Source: Acetobacter sp.
GTDB lineage: Bacteria > Pseudomonadota > Alphaproteobacteria > RF32 > CAG-239
Assembly: GCA_023665325.1 (NCBI GenBank)
Contig: JAMPED010000007.1
Coordinates: 8,016-46,497 of the forward strand
Direction of reading: 5' to 3'
Length of the DNA stretch: 38,482 bases
Position numbers and translations under genes: made by a program. Positions 14,065-22,057 of this stretch are shown here, one piece after another. The notes below the pieces were generated by a model. It saw only the letters and a program-made list of their open reading frames with translations. It ran no database searches and was not told the DNA's origin. Within the stretch, counting starts at the first letter, position 1. Every line of letters begins with the position of its first letter.

Positions 14065-14202
14065 ATGAAATATTTAGTTAAATTTTTAATGATTTTTTCA
14101 GTATTTTTTTCCATTTTATATATAAGTGGGTGTGGGCGAATTTCTTCTCCGCAACCGATTGAAGGAAGTGGATATCCGCATACTTATCCTAGTTATGAAT
14201 AA
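14065..14202 (+). CDS. small LptM-like lipoprotein
   Basis: A 45-residue lipoprotein. The lysine-containing N-terminus and hydrophobic core end in the lipobox YISGC, with Cys23 as the lipidated residue. The mature part starts CGR and ends GSGYPHTYPSYE, the kind of P-x-P / S-x-YP-x-x-YP tail seen in the alphaproteobacterial LptM/YifL-like lipoproteins that lie between argH and lysA. LptM assists maturation of the LPS transporter LptDE; that role here is by family resemblance only. The ATG at 14065 has AAGG at 14055-14058. It is followed after 21 bases by the VWA gene and may be co-transcribed with it. Confidence 0.65.
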   Translation: MKYLVKFLMIFSVFFSILYISGCGRISSPQPIEGSGYPHTYPSYE

Positions 14203-14223
14203 TAGAGAAATAAGGAAGAAAAT

Positions 14224-14922
14224 ATGAGCAGCAATAAAGATGATGATTTTTCTGATGTGATGATTCCATACGTGGAGTTTGCAGAAAATGCAAATGAGCG
14301 GACACCGTGTATTTTGGTGTTGGATTGTTCGGGATCAATGCGTGGTGAGCCAATTAAGCAGTTGAATATGGGATTGCAGGCGTTAGAAAAAGAACTTAAG
14401 GAAGATATTGATGCGAGCTCAAGGGTGCAACTTTTGGTGATTAAAGCATATGGTAAAGATGATGCGGATGTTTCGGCTGATTGGATTGATGCGATGAACT
14501 TTACTGCACCAGTGATGGAAGCTTCTGGGTTATCTCCTATTGGAAAAGCAATGGAAAAAGCATTGCAGAAAATTGAGGAACAAAAGTGTTTGTATGATAG
14601 TTGTGGGATTACTTCTAAGCGTCCGTGGATTTTTTTAATTAGTGATGGTGAGCCGACGGATTATGGTTGGGAGTTAGCGGCAGCAAAATGTCGTGAAGCG
14701 CAACAAAATAAAAAGGTGGTGATTCACGCTGTAGGAACGCAAGGAGCTAATCTTGAGAAATTAGCTAAATTTTCATTGATGGCGCCGAAACGTTTAAGTG
14801 GGTTGAAGTTTACTGAGTTCTTTTTATGGCTTTCACGCAGTGTTTCCTGTATTTCCCGCGCGGCACCAAATATGCCCGATATTTTAGATGATATTGAGGG
14901 CTGGAATGAAGAGAACGCCTAA
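14224..14922 (+). CDS. VWA domain protein, TerY-like
   Basis: A 232-residue cytosolic von Willebrand A domain protein. The metal-binding MIDAS is intact: DCSGS with Asp34, Ser36 and Ser38, then Ser104 (SGLSPIG) in the place usually held by Thr, and Asp141 (ISDGEPTD). The family resembles TerY of the tellurium-resistance-type systems. It is the first gene of a tight three-gene set with a PP2C phosphatase and a kinase, the arrangement described by Anantharaman, Iyer and Aravind as the TerY-P triad. A likely role is as a phospho-regulated scaffold or sensor. The ATG has AAGGA at 14212-14216. The end overlaps the phosphatase start. Confidence 0.85.
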   Translation: MSSNKDDDFSDVMIPYVEFAENANERTPCILVLDCSGSMRGEPIKQLNMGLQALEKELKEDIDASSRVQLLVIKAYGKDDADVSADWIDAMNFTAPVMEASGLSPIGKAMEKALQKIEEQKCLYDSCGITSKRPWIFLISDGEPTDYGWELAAAKCREAQQNKKVVIHAVGTQGANLEKLAKFSLMAPKRLSGLKFTEFFLWLSRSVSCISRAAPNMPDILDDIEGWNEENA

Positions 14923-15658
14923 AAATATTCGTGTTATTGCAACGAAGATTACCGGTAGGTTACATACGGCAAAGAAAATGCCGTGTCAGGATTTTTATCA
15001 ATATGCTTGTTCGGGGAATAAGTTGGTGGCGGTTGTTTCGGATGGCGCGGGCTCAGCGAAATATGGTAAAATAGGGGCGAAGATTGTATGTGAAACACTG
15101 GTTAATGTACTTATCAATACGCCCTTAAAAGATGTTGAGCAGGCCGTGAGAAGGGCGATTGAAAAGGCTCGAGAGCGCTTGGTTATTCATCGCTTGAATA
15201 AAAGTAAATCAGAAAAAGAAATTTTAAATTTTTCAGCAACTGTTGTGGGGGTTGCCTATCATAAAAACCGTGGGATTTTTTTTCATATTGGGGATGGTGC
15301 GGGGATTGCGCTGCACGGTGAAGATAAGGCAGCGGGATATACGCTTTCTCGTCCGGCAAATGGCAATTTTTCGTGTGAAACTTATTTTTATACAATGGAT
15401 AATTGGGCAGAAAGTTTACGTTTTACTAAGATTGAAAAGGCGGCAGCATTGTTTTTGATGACTGATGGGGTGACAAACTTTGCATTGACTGAGGATATGC
15501 GTCAACTTAAAAATGGGTTTATTGAGCCGATATATCGATATTTAAAAACGGAACCAAATAAAATAAAAGCACTACAAGCGCTGAATAATACATTAAATAC
15601 AGGGCGGGCGTGTAAGCTTAATTCTGATGATAAGACCTTTTTATGGGCGGAATTGTGA
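14906..15658 (+). CDS. PP2C-family Ser/Thr protein phosphatase of a TerY-P triad
   Basis: About 250 residues. PP2C metal-dependent phosphatases remove phosphate from Ser/Thr. Motifs: PCQDF (26-30), VSDGAGSAKYG (45-54) with Asp46, a GDGAG motif (129-133), MTDGVTNFA (185-193) with Asp187, and the C-terminal acidic metal site SDDKTF (240-245). The chosen ATG at 14906 overlaps the VWA stop by 17 bases and gives a start that fits the family; an ATG at 14888 in the same frame is possible. The stop TGA overlaps the ATG of the kinase by one base, so the three genes are translationally coupled. Its natural substrates are likely the kinase and the VWA partner. Confidence 0.87.
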   Translation: MKRTPKNIRVIATKITGRLHTAKKMPCQDFYQYACSGNKLVAVVSDGAGSAKYGKIGAKIVCETLVNVLINTPLKDVEQAVRRAIEKARERLVIHRLNKSKSEKEILNFSATVVGVAYHKNRGIFFHIGDGAGIALHGEDKAAGYTLSRPANGNFSCETYFYTMDNWAESLRFTKIEKAAALFLMTDGVTNFALTEDMRQLKNGFIEPIYRYLKTEPNKIKALQALNNTLNTGRACKLNSDDKTFLWAEL

Positions 15659-17112
15659 TGGTTGAGATGGCAGAAAATAAGGTGTTGCAATTTAATGCAA
15701 TTTATGCGGATAGGCATTTTGAGCGGCTAAGTTTGGGTAAACTTTTGAACAAAGGTGGGGCGGCTGGTAAGGTATATGAAATTATAGGGCAGTCCTCTAA
15801 GGTGGCAAAGATTTTCCACGAGCGGCAGAAGAGTAATACAAATCGCTTAAAGCTTGAGGCGATGGTGGTGAATAACCCAAATATTCCGAGTGTAACAGCG
15901 GGTGGGGTTGAATATGTGCAGATTGCTTGGCCAGAGGCGGTTTTGGAAGACGACGAGGGGTATTGCGTTGGGTATATGATGCCGTTTATCAATACGGCTG
16001 AAGCTGTGTCGCTTGACCATTTGATGCAGGGGGCTGTTCGTTCTAAGTTGGGGTTGAGTGATAAGTACGAATATCGAGTAATGGCTGCATATAATGTAGC
16101 GTTGATGGTGGCGTCATTGCACAAGTATGGGCATTATATTATTGATTTGAAACCTGCAAATGTATCCATTTATAAAAAGACAATGACAGTGGCTGTATTT
16201 GACTGTGATGGGTTTTCAATTCAGGGAGAGCAAGCACGTTTTCCTGCGGAATTTGTAAGCGAGGAATATATTTATCCTGAGGGGATGGAACAAGCTTGCG
16301 AAGATATGGGAGAAGAGCAAGATAAATTTGCGTTGGCGGTAATTATCTTTAAACTTTTGAACAATGGTATTCATCCGTTTTCAGGGGTGGTGAAGAAGAA
16401 TGCTGACAGTGCGCTTTCTATTCAAGAGCGAATCGCGCAATATCACTATGCATATGGAATGTGGGGAGATAGTTATCAAGCACCGCATCCGTATAGTATT
16501 CATACGTTTTTGCCACAGAGTACAATGAAATTATTTGATCGTGCATTTGTGAGAGGACAGAAACGTCCAACAGCAGCCGAATGGCAGATGGAATTGGATT
16601 TTTTGTTGCGTAATTTGAAACATTGTAAAAAGAATCCTAATCACGCCTATTTTACAAATAAAGGGTGTGGTTTGTGTGTGGCGGAAGAACGGCTTAAAGC
16701 GAATCTGAAAGCGATTCAGGAGAAACAGGCAGCGCCTAAAAAAATTCGTGGATTTGGACTTAACGAACTTTCTAAAGAAAACTTGAAACAACAAGTTGCA
16801 AACGAGCAGCGAACGATGAGAATCACTTATTTTCTTGTGATGTTGTATAGTTTGTTGATGACATTTTTTCCACGGATAATGATGGCATATAAAGCGGAAT
16901 TGGTGGAAATTGGGATTTCAGTGCAGTTGATTGTGTATATCTTGTTTTTTAATTTTTTGCATTGGGTTGTTAAAAAATATCGTCATTTTTTGGTTCGGAA
17001 AATTGGCGGACTTTTAATAAATAGCCTTATAACATATACTTACTGCTGTGTTGTTGTGGCGCTTGCTGTGAGTAACAATATTGAGTGGGGGCGGTTATTT
17101 AAACCGTTTTAG
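15658..17112 (+). CDS. membrane-anchored Ser/Thr kinase-like protein with zinc-binding motif
   Basis: 484 residues from the ATG at 15658. The kinase domain has a glycine-rich loop (NKGGAAGKVY, 31-40), Lys51 in VAKIF, a catalytic loop IIDLKPANV with Asp163, Lys165 and Asn168, and FDCDGF (181-186) for the DFG region. HRD has become IID and the first Phe-Gly pattern is altered, so the active site is non-canonical but keeps its catalytic Asp, Lys and Asn. RPTAAEW near 303-309 ends the domain. A C-x5-H-x7-C-x2-C cluster (Cys323, His329, Cys337, Cys340) probably binds zinc. Three hydrophobic segments (about 388-404, 418-434, 450-471) anchor it in the inner membrane. It is the third gene of the VWA–PP2C–kinase operon. 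Confidence 0.85.
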   Translation: MVEMAENKVLQFNAIYADRHFERLSLGKLLNKGGAAGKVYEIIGQSSKVAKIFHERQKSNTNRLKLEAMVVNNPNIPSVTAGGVEYVQIAWPEAVLEDDEGYCVGYMMPFINTAEAVSLDHLMQGAVRSKLGLSDKYEYRVMAAYNVALMVASLHKYGHYIIDLKPANVSIYKKTMTVAVFDCDGFSIQGEQARFPAEFVSEEYIYPEGMEQACEDMGEEQDKFALAVIIFKLLNNGIHPFSGVVKKNADSALSIQERIAQYHYAYGMWGDSYQAPHPYSIHTFLPQSTMKLFDRAFVRGQKRPTAAEWQMELDFLLRNLKHCKKNPNHAYFTNKGCGLCVAEERLKANLKAIQEKQAAPKKIRGFGLNELSKENLKQQVANEQRTMRITYFLVMLYSLLMTFFPRIMMAYKAELVEIGISVQLIVYILFFNFLHWVVKKYRHFLVRKIGGLLINSLITYTYCCVVVALAVSNNIEWGRLFKPF

Positions 17113-17223
17113 TTAATAGTTTCCTTGGGGATACTAGTATACTTTTAAGTTCCTACTTTTCTTTTTAAAAAACAGGTGTTATAAATTAGCTATGTTAGTT
17201 CAATAATAAATAAGGATAGATTT

Positions 17224-18615
17224 GTGATAAATTTGAAGAGTATAGTACTTTCCGGTAAGGAAGTTTTTCCGATTATTGAGGGCGGAAAGGGAATTAACGG
17301 AACAGATGGAAGAAGCAGTGGACACTTTGCTAAAGAAGGATGTGTCGGAACGATTTCATTGGTTAGCCCTGATTGTTATGATGATAATGGTCGGGTTGTT
17401 ATGGAGCGTTCAATACGGTTGAAACGTCAAGACCGTCACGAGGATTTGATTGCAGCGGCTATTAAGGGGGGAATTGCGCAGGCGCAGATTGCTCACGAGA
17501 TTGCTGGGGATAATGGTCGAATTCACGTTAATGAGTTGTGGGAACTTGCTGATTCTGAAACGGTTATTACTGAAGTTTTGAAAGGGGCGAAAGGGCTCAT
17601 TCACGGGGTAACTTGTGGCGCTGGTTTGCCTTATAAGTTGGGTGAAATTGCTTCTGAAAACGGGGTTTATTATTATCCGATTGTTTCTTCTTCTCGTGCA
17701 TTTCAAATTTTATGGAAGCGGTCATATTCTAAATATGCTGAATTTTTAGGTGGTGTTGTTTATGAAGATCCGTGGCTTGCTGGTGGACATAATGGATTAT
17801 CGAATGCTGAGAATCCTGAAGAGCCGCAAGATCCGTATAATCGTGTTAAGGAGTTGCGTGCTACTTTGAATAAGTTAGGGCTTTCTGAAACGCCGATTAT
17901 TATTGCTGGTGGGGTTTGGTGTTTGAGTGATTGGGAAAAATATCTTGATAATCCTGAAATTGGAAAAGTAGCATTCCAGTTTGGTACTCGTCCGATGATT
18001 ACACAAGAAAGTCCAGTTAGTGACGCTTGGAAAAGAGTGATGTTGAATACTAAACCGGGTGATGTTGTGTTGCAGCGTTTTAGCCCAACGGGTTTTTATT
18101 CTTCGGCGATTAAAAATAAATTTATGGCTCGTTTGATGGAGCGTAAAGAGGGGGAAATTGAATATCGTCTTGAGGTTCAAGAAGAGTTTGATACACCGCT
18201 AGCGCTTAGTAATGTGAAGACGGTTTATATTAAAGCTCAAGATTTGGCAAAAGCAAATAATCAGATTAACGCTGGCTTTAGTGTTATTCAGGAAACACCG
18301 GATAGCACAGTGGTTTTCTTGACGCCGGATGAATGGAAAACAATGAAAGATGATCGGGCGAAGTGTTTGGGTTGTTTATCACAATGTCAATTTTCTGCTT
18401 GGTCTGGGGCAACTGGAACAACAGGTAAGCTTTGTGATCCGAGAACTTATTGTATTCATAAAACATTATTTGATATTTCTCATAATGGTAGTACGGATGA
18501 TAATTTATTATTTGCAGGTCATCAGGTTTATCGTTTTGGGCAAGATCCTCTCTATGCAAATGGATATATTCCAACAACGCACGAGTTGATTGAAGCGATT
18601 AAAGCCGGTAGATAG
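17224..18615 (+). CDS. nitronate monooxygenase-like FMN oxidoreductase with C-terminal Cys cluster
   Basis: A 463-residue TIM-barrel flavoprotein of the nitronate monooxygenase / 2-nitropropane dioxygenase group, which oxidises nitronates or reduces enoyl-type substrates using FMN. The barrel shows the usual glycine-rich phosphate-binding parts: GGKGING near 20-26, GLIHGVTCGAGLP (about 124-136), GGHNG, IIAGGVW, and FGTRPM. Unusually, the C-terminal part carries a cysteine set CLGCLSQC followed by LCDPRTYC, suggestive of a bound metal or cluster. The start is GTG at 17224 with AAGGA at 17212-17216. A 10-bp palindrome ATACTAGTAT lies upstream at 17131-17140. A strong terminator follows, so it is a single-gene unit. 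Confidence 0.8.
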   Translation: MINLKSIVLSGKEVFPIIEGGKGINGTDGRSSGHFAKEGCVGTISLVSPDCYDDNGRVVMERSIRLKRQDRHEDLIAAAIKGGIAQAQIAHEIAGDNGRIHVNELWELADSETVITEVLKGAKGLIHGVTCGAGLPYKLGEIASENGVYYYPIVSSSRAFQILWKRSYSKYAEFLGGVVYEDPWLAGGHNGLSNAENPEEPQDPYNRVKELRATLNKLGLSETPIIIAGGVWCLSDWEKYLDNPEIGKVAFQFGTRPMITQESPVSDAWKRVMLNTKPGDVVLQRFSPTGFYSSAIKNKFMARLMERKEGEIEYRLEVQEEFDTPLALSNVKTVYIKAQDLAKANNQINAGFSVIQETPDSTVVFLTPDEWKTMKDDRAKCLGCLSQCQFSAWSGATGTTGKLCDPRTYCIHKTLFDISHNGSTDDNLLFAGHQVYRFGQDPLYANGYIPTTHELIEAIKAGR

Positions 18616-18637
18616 TTTTTATTTTACGGAGATAAAG

Positions 18638-18671
18638 ATGCGGGCGGCTTAAAAGTTGCCCGTATTTTTTT
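18638..18671 (+). terminator. terminator of the nitronate monooxygenase gene
   Basis: An 11-bp stem with three G:U pairs (18638-18648 with 18655-18665), a 6-nt loop and a run of seven T. Confidence 0.8.
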
Positions 18672-18698
18672 GCGGTTTGTCGAGAAGAAAGGTTTTTA

Positions 18699-18727
18699 TT
18701 GACAAATATGAAATAAATTTGTATAAA
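18699..18727 (+). promoter_or_regulatory. sigma70 promoter
   Basis: TTGACA (18699-18704), a 17-bp spacer and TATAAA (18722-18727). The transcript would have a leader of about 70 bases before the GNAT gene. Confidence 0.75.
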
Positions 18728-18805
18728 TAATTCTATTGTGCTTGTGAGATTGTATGATAGAAGGTCTTATTTGTTAGACAAAAATAACTGATAAAAAGGT
18801 AAAAT

Positions 18806-19678
18806 ATGTTAGAAAATTTTTCGGATATGGTTTTTAGGAGCTGGGAAAAGATACAGTGTGCCTCCGAGGTTAATGACAGCAGGGTAAAGGAATATAATTG
18901 CCGGATGCTTGAGGCGGAGCATATTCGAGATATTTGCCATATTTATGAAACATACAGCGGGTGTAAAGAGTTTTTGTATGTTCCCTCTAAGGAAGAAATT
19001 GAAAAAAATGTAACAGCGTCTACGAGCTGTTATGTGGGGATGTTTGACGATAGTAATAACTTGATGGGCGTGGCAAAGTTGGAACGTTTGCAATTTCCGT
19101 ATCCGTTTTTTGCATTACCTAAAGATGAGCAAGATAGTGAGGGGGATTGCTATGGATTGTCGGGTTTGCTAGTGGCGAGTGAGCATCGTAATAAAGGAGT
19201 CGCTAAACGGCTTGTGAATGTTGCGTTGGGTGCGCTGCATCTTTATGGGGCGAAAGGTGTTTATGCAGATTGTGAATATCGTAATCAGGCAAGTTTTGCA
19301 ACATTATCGCATACACTTAACTTTGTGGGATATACAGACGGTCGTAATGGGGCGGAAGGTGAGAAAACGGTTTATCTAACTTTTTATCGAAACTCGGCAG
19401 AGAAATACCAAGAAACACAAGCTGGGATTGCGCTTGATTTTGCTAAAGCAGAAACGCTTGATGATGTGGTTGGTGTTTTGCAATCACAACTACAGGGGAT
19501 GGGTAAACACGCACGTTTGACAACGCCATATCAAGAGGGATATAATGAGCTTAATTTATTAGATACACCGGTGTTGACCCCAAAGATGAAATTGATTTTA
19601 GAACCGGAGGGGCGGCGAAAAGCTAAAACTGTTTATAAGAATAAAACAGTTTTTGGTAAAGGAGAAGATGGGAGATAA
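18806..19678 (+). CDS. GNAT-family N-acetyltransferase
   Basis: 290 residues. A GNAT domain occupies about residues 33-190, with motif A at LSGLLVASEHRNKGVAKRL (118-136); the acetyl-CoA pyrophosphate loop is RNKGVA (128-133). The following YRNQASFATLSHTLNFVGY is the typical motif B. The remaining C-terminal 100 residues (about 195-290) are of no recognised domain and end in a basic tail. The substrate is unknown. It is followed five bases later by an M20 deacylase gene, so the pair may act in sequence on one amino-acid or peptide-like metabolite. Strong promoter upstream. Confidence 0.8.
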   Translation: MLENFSDMVFRSWEKIQCASEVNDSRVKEYNCRMLEAEHIRDICHIYETYSGCKEFLYVPSKEEIEKNVTASTSCYVGMFDDSNNLMGVAKLERLQFPYPFFALPKDEQDSEGDCYGLSGLLVASEHRNKGVAKRLVNVALGALHLYGAKGVYADCEYRNQASFATLSHTLNFVGYTDGRNGAEGEKTVYLTFYRNSAEKYQETQAGIALDFAKAETLDDVVGVLQSQLQGMGKHARLTTPYQEGYNELNLLDTPVLTPKMKLILEPEGRRKAKTVYKNKTVFGKGEDGR

Positions 19679-19683
19679 AGCAG

Positions 19684-20790
19684 ATGAAAACAGCAAAGGA
19701 ATTTTTGGCTGATTTAATTGCTATTAAAACAGATGGTTTGCTAAACGGTGTGCAGCAATGTGTTGACTATATTTGTGATGTATTGCAACAAAACGATGTG
19801 CTTTTTGAGCGTGTGCCGCATATTGGAAATTCGAAAGAAAGCGTTGTTGCGGTGGTGAATGCGCCGCAAATGCGAGATGTTTCTGGCGGTTTGGTTTTGT
19901 CGGGGCATATTGATGTGGTTTCGGCAAACGAGGAGGAATGGAAAACGCCGCCATTTGAATTAACGGCTGAAGAGGGGAAGCTCTTTGGTCGTGGTACGGT
20001 GGATATGAAATATTTTGCGGCGGTGTTGTTGGCTGCGTTATCAGAGCTTAAAAAGGCGGAAAATCCGGTGTTTTTAGTTTTTACCTCAGATGAAGAAACG
20101 GATGTGTGTGGGGCGAGAGCGGTAACTTCTTTTTTTAAGGAACGGAATATTCACCCCGAATATGCGCTTATTGGTGAGCCAACGAACTTTAAAATTTGTG
20201 TGGCAAATAAAGGATATGCCGGATATAAGACGGTTGTTAAAGGAATAGCGGCACACTCCAGCGCACCAGAGCTGGGAGTAAATGCGGTATATGTGGCGGC
20301 GAAGATGATTTCTGAAATTGAACGGTTGAATGCGGTTTATATGCCATTGGGAACAACGTTAAATGTCGGAGTGGTTAATGGCGGTAAAGAGCGTAATTCT
20401 ATTGCTGACGAAGCGGTGATTGATTGGGAAATTCGCTATGTTGCCGAGGAGCATAAAGCGTCTATTTTACAAGAGCTTGATGTGTTTTCACAACGTTTGG
20501 TAGAGGAATATCTGGGAGCAGATATTAAGCTTTTAGCGCAAGAAACATTGCCGGCTTTTGTTGAAAAAAAAGATGGTCGATTAACTGGGGTTGCTATGGC
20601 GTTGTTGCAAACTGAACAGTTAACGCTGAAATATGCGACAGAGGCTGGATTTTTCCAACAAGCGGGGATTGAAACGATTATCTGCGGCGCAGGGGATGAG
20701 GGATTGGCGCATACTTCCGCTGAATATATATTGGAGGAAGATTTGGAGCGTTATGATTGTTTTCTGAGAGATTTTGTTGCACATTTGTAA
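19684..20790 (+). CDS. argE: M20-family deacylase, acetylornithine deacetylase-like
   Basis: 368 residues. M20 dinuclear-zinc hydrolases of the ArgE/DapE group cleave an N-acyl group from an amino acid; ArgE makes ornithine. The motifs are complete: SGHIDVV (His75, Asp77), FGRGTVDMK (Asp107), SDEETD (Glu137/138), IGEPT (Glu165), GIAAHSS in the dimerisation lid, and the closing GLAHTSAEYI histidine. Overall pattern and length favour acetylornithine deacetylase, though a DapE-like or other N-acyl-amino acid substrate is possible. GGGAG at 19671-19675 precedes the ATG. It forms an operon with the GNAT gene, perhaps an acetylation/deacetylation pair. Confidence 0.75.
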   Translation: MKTAKEFLADLIAIKTDGLLNGVQQCVDYICDVLQQNDVLFERVPHIGNSKESVVAVVNAPQMRDVSGGLVLSGHIDVVSANEEEWKTPPFELTAEEGKLFGRGTVDMKYFAAVLLAALSELKKAENPVFLVFTSDEETDVCGARAVTSFFKERNIHPEYALIGEPTNFKICVANKGYAGYKTVVKGIAAHSSAPELGVNAVYVAAKMISEIERLNAVYMPLGTTLNVGVVNGGKERNSIADEAVIDWEIRYVAEEHKASILQELDVFSQRLVEEYLGADIKLLAQETLPAFVEKKDGRLTGVAMALLQTEQLTLKYATEAGFFQQAGIETIICGAGDEGLAHTSAEYILEEDLERYDCFLRDFVAHL

Positions 20791-20876
20791 CGGTATTTTC
20801 AGAGTTGGATTGTTTTAATTTAGTATTCAAAAATTTCTTCTTTACAATCGTTAAAAATTTTACTATCGTTGTTTTT

Positions 20877-21061
20877 GGATAAGGCGATAGCCTGTCTGGG
20901 GTGTGGAAACCTCTTTTTATCGGCGTCTTGTGTAAAGACGAAACTTTTGCACGCTTTCTGGTCAAAGACTGGAAGGCGGCAAAATATGCTATTTCAGTTA
21001 ATATGTCGCACTATTCCGATAAATAGTTTCCAACTTCCAGTCGCCTTATGGGCGGCTTTTT
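20877..21061 (+). ncRNA. structured RNA with terminator: leader or sRNA of unknown class
   Basis: About 185 bases fold into a consistent structure. A 9-bp closing helix (20879-20887 with 21041-21049) is followed by an 8-nt bulge and helices 20896-20901 with 21035-21040, 20904-20910 with 21026-21032, and 20916-20923 with 21016-21023. Inside these lie a 6-bp hairpin (20924-20940) and a long 18-bp hairpin with an AAA loop (20945-20984). The closing strand is also the 5' arm of a rho-independent terminator, and it can alternatively pair with 20967-20975. This is either a cis-regulatory leader of the pseudopilin gene that starts at 21089 or a free small RNA. I cannot assign an Rfam family. No good promoter is evident. 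The remaining intergenic part (20791-20876) shows nothing else. Confidence 0.55.
21042..21061 (+). terminator. intrinsic terminator at the end of the structured RNA
   Basis: A stem of about six pairs between GTCGCC and GGCGGC (one G:U) and a run of five T, located 28 bases ahead of the pseudopilin start codon. Confidence 0.6.
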
Positions 21062-21088
21062 GTTTGTGGCATTATTTGGAGAGTATAG

Positions 21089-21727
21089 ATGAAGTGTGAA
21101 GAATTGGGGCGATCGATGATTGAGATGTTAGGCGTATTAGCGATTGTCGGGGTGCTTTCTGTGGGGGGAATTGCCGGATATTCTAAAGCAATGAAAAAGT
21201 ATAAATATAATAAATTAGCCAGTGAATTTACGATGTTTATTCAGGAATTGTATAACTATAAATCAGATTTAGCTAAAGAGAAAGAACGTTTAAGCCCTGA
21301 TGAACATATGGCAATTGCTTCGTATATTGAGGGAATGGGTATTCTTCCTGCTGGATGGAAACGTCAAAATCATATTATTGTTGATAGTATGGGAAATAGA
21401 ATTAACCCATTTATTCGTAATACTCCGGGGCGTTTAGATTATGGTTTGATTAGTTTAGACTATTCATTATTATCTGATACTGCGGATGATTTATGCATTT
21501 TTATGTTTAGCAATATTATATTTAATTCGACTGATTGGTTGGTTTCTGCGGGAGCGTATGGTCAAAATTCGGCGGATGGCTCGCATTCTTCAACGGGGTG
21601 GTATGGCAATACTTATTGTGGTAATGGTCGGCGTTGTATTAAAGATATGACGATGGCGGATGTGCTTAATGTTTGTCACTTTTGTTCTGAAGAGCAAGAT
21701 GGGTGCGTTTTGGTGTTGAAATATTAA
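21089..21727 (+). CDS. type IV pilin-like / pseudopilin protein
   Basis: 212 residues. The N-terminus has the class III signal G/RSMIEM followed by a long hydrophobic helix (LGVLAIVGVLSVGGIAGY) with Glu at position +5 after the cleavage site, the hallmark of type IV pilins and pseudopilins. The rest is a globular domain with a C-terminal cysteine-rich part: CGNGRRC, then CHFC and C near the end, which may form disulfides. No prepilin peptidase or secretion ATPase is in the window. The ATG at 21089 follows GGAG at 21078-21081. The structured RNA just upstream could control it. Confidence 0.8.
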   Translation: MKCEELGRSMIEMLGVLAIVGVLSVGGIAGYSKAMKKYKYNKLASEFTMFIQELYNYKSDLAKEKERLSPDEHMAIASYIEGMGILPAGWKRQNHIIVDSMGNRINPFIRNTPGRLDYGLISLDYSLLSDTADDLCIFMFSNIIFNSTDWLVSAGAYGQNSADGSHSSTGWYGNTYCGNGRRCIKDMTMADVLNVCHFCSEEQDGCVLVLKY

Positions 21728-21746
21728 AGTCAATGTGAATTCCCCT

Positions 21747-21958
21747 CGTCATTGCGAGGAGCGCCGTAAGGCAGCAACCGTGGCAATCCATACTCTCACG
21801 AGATCGCTTGACTTCGCTACGCTCAGAGCGATGACATATTAAAAGAACTCTCTTTTCTGTGTCATCCCTCGGGGCAAAGCCCCGTCAAGGGATCTTCCGC
21901 TCCAAGCGCACCATCCTCACCCACTGGATTGCCACGGGCTAAAGCCCTCGCAATGACG
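21747..21958. repeat. MITE/REP-like dispersed repeat, intact copy
   Basis: A perfect 13-bp terminal inverted repeat (21747-21759 with 21946-21958) encloses a second inverted pair (GTGGCAATCCA, 21780-21790 with 21925-21935) and a GGGGCAAAGCCCC palindrome (21871-21883). The same module in decayed form is at 3444-3633. No coding capacity. Confidence 0.8.
21789..21847 (+). repeat. 59-bp direct repeat, copy 1
   Basis: Identical to 21974-22032 and lies inside the MITE-like element. Both copies contain the short inverted pair ATCGCT / AGCGAT. Copy 2 lies outside the terminal repeats. Confidence 0.85.
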
Positions 21959-21973
21959 TATAAAAAAACGAAT

Positions 21974-22032
21974 CATACTCTCACGAGATCGCTTGACTTC
22001 GCTACGCTCAGAGCGATGACATATTAAAAGAA
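21974..22032 (+). repeat. 59-bp direct repeat, copy 2
   Basis: Identical to 21789-21847, 185 bases apart start to start. The rest of the 330-base gap between the pseudopilin and DedA genes contains no supported gene. Confidence 0.85.
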
Positions 22033-22057
22033 ATAAATCTATACTTGCTTTTCTGGG

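Noticed and set aside
20877..21061. Identification as tmRNA, RNase P RNA or SRP RNA
   Set aside because: The hallmark conserved sequences of each are missing, and the length does not fit RNase P. Only the general label of structured RNA is kept.
21089..21727. Diversity-generating retroelement target in the pseudopilin C-terminus
   Set aside because: No reverse transcriptase and no template repeat is found in the window, and there is no adenine-biased variable region.
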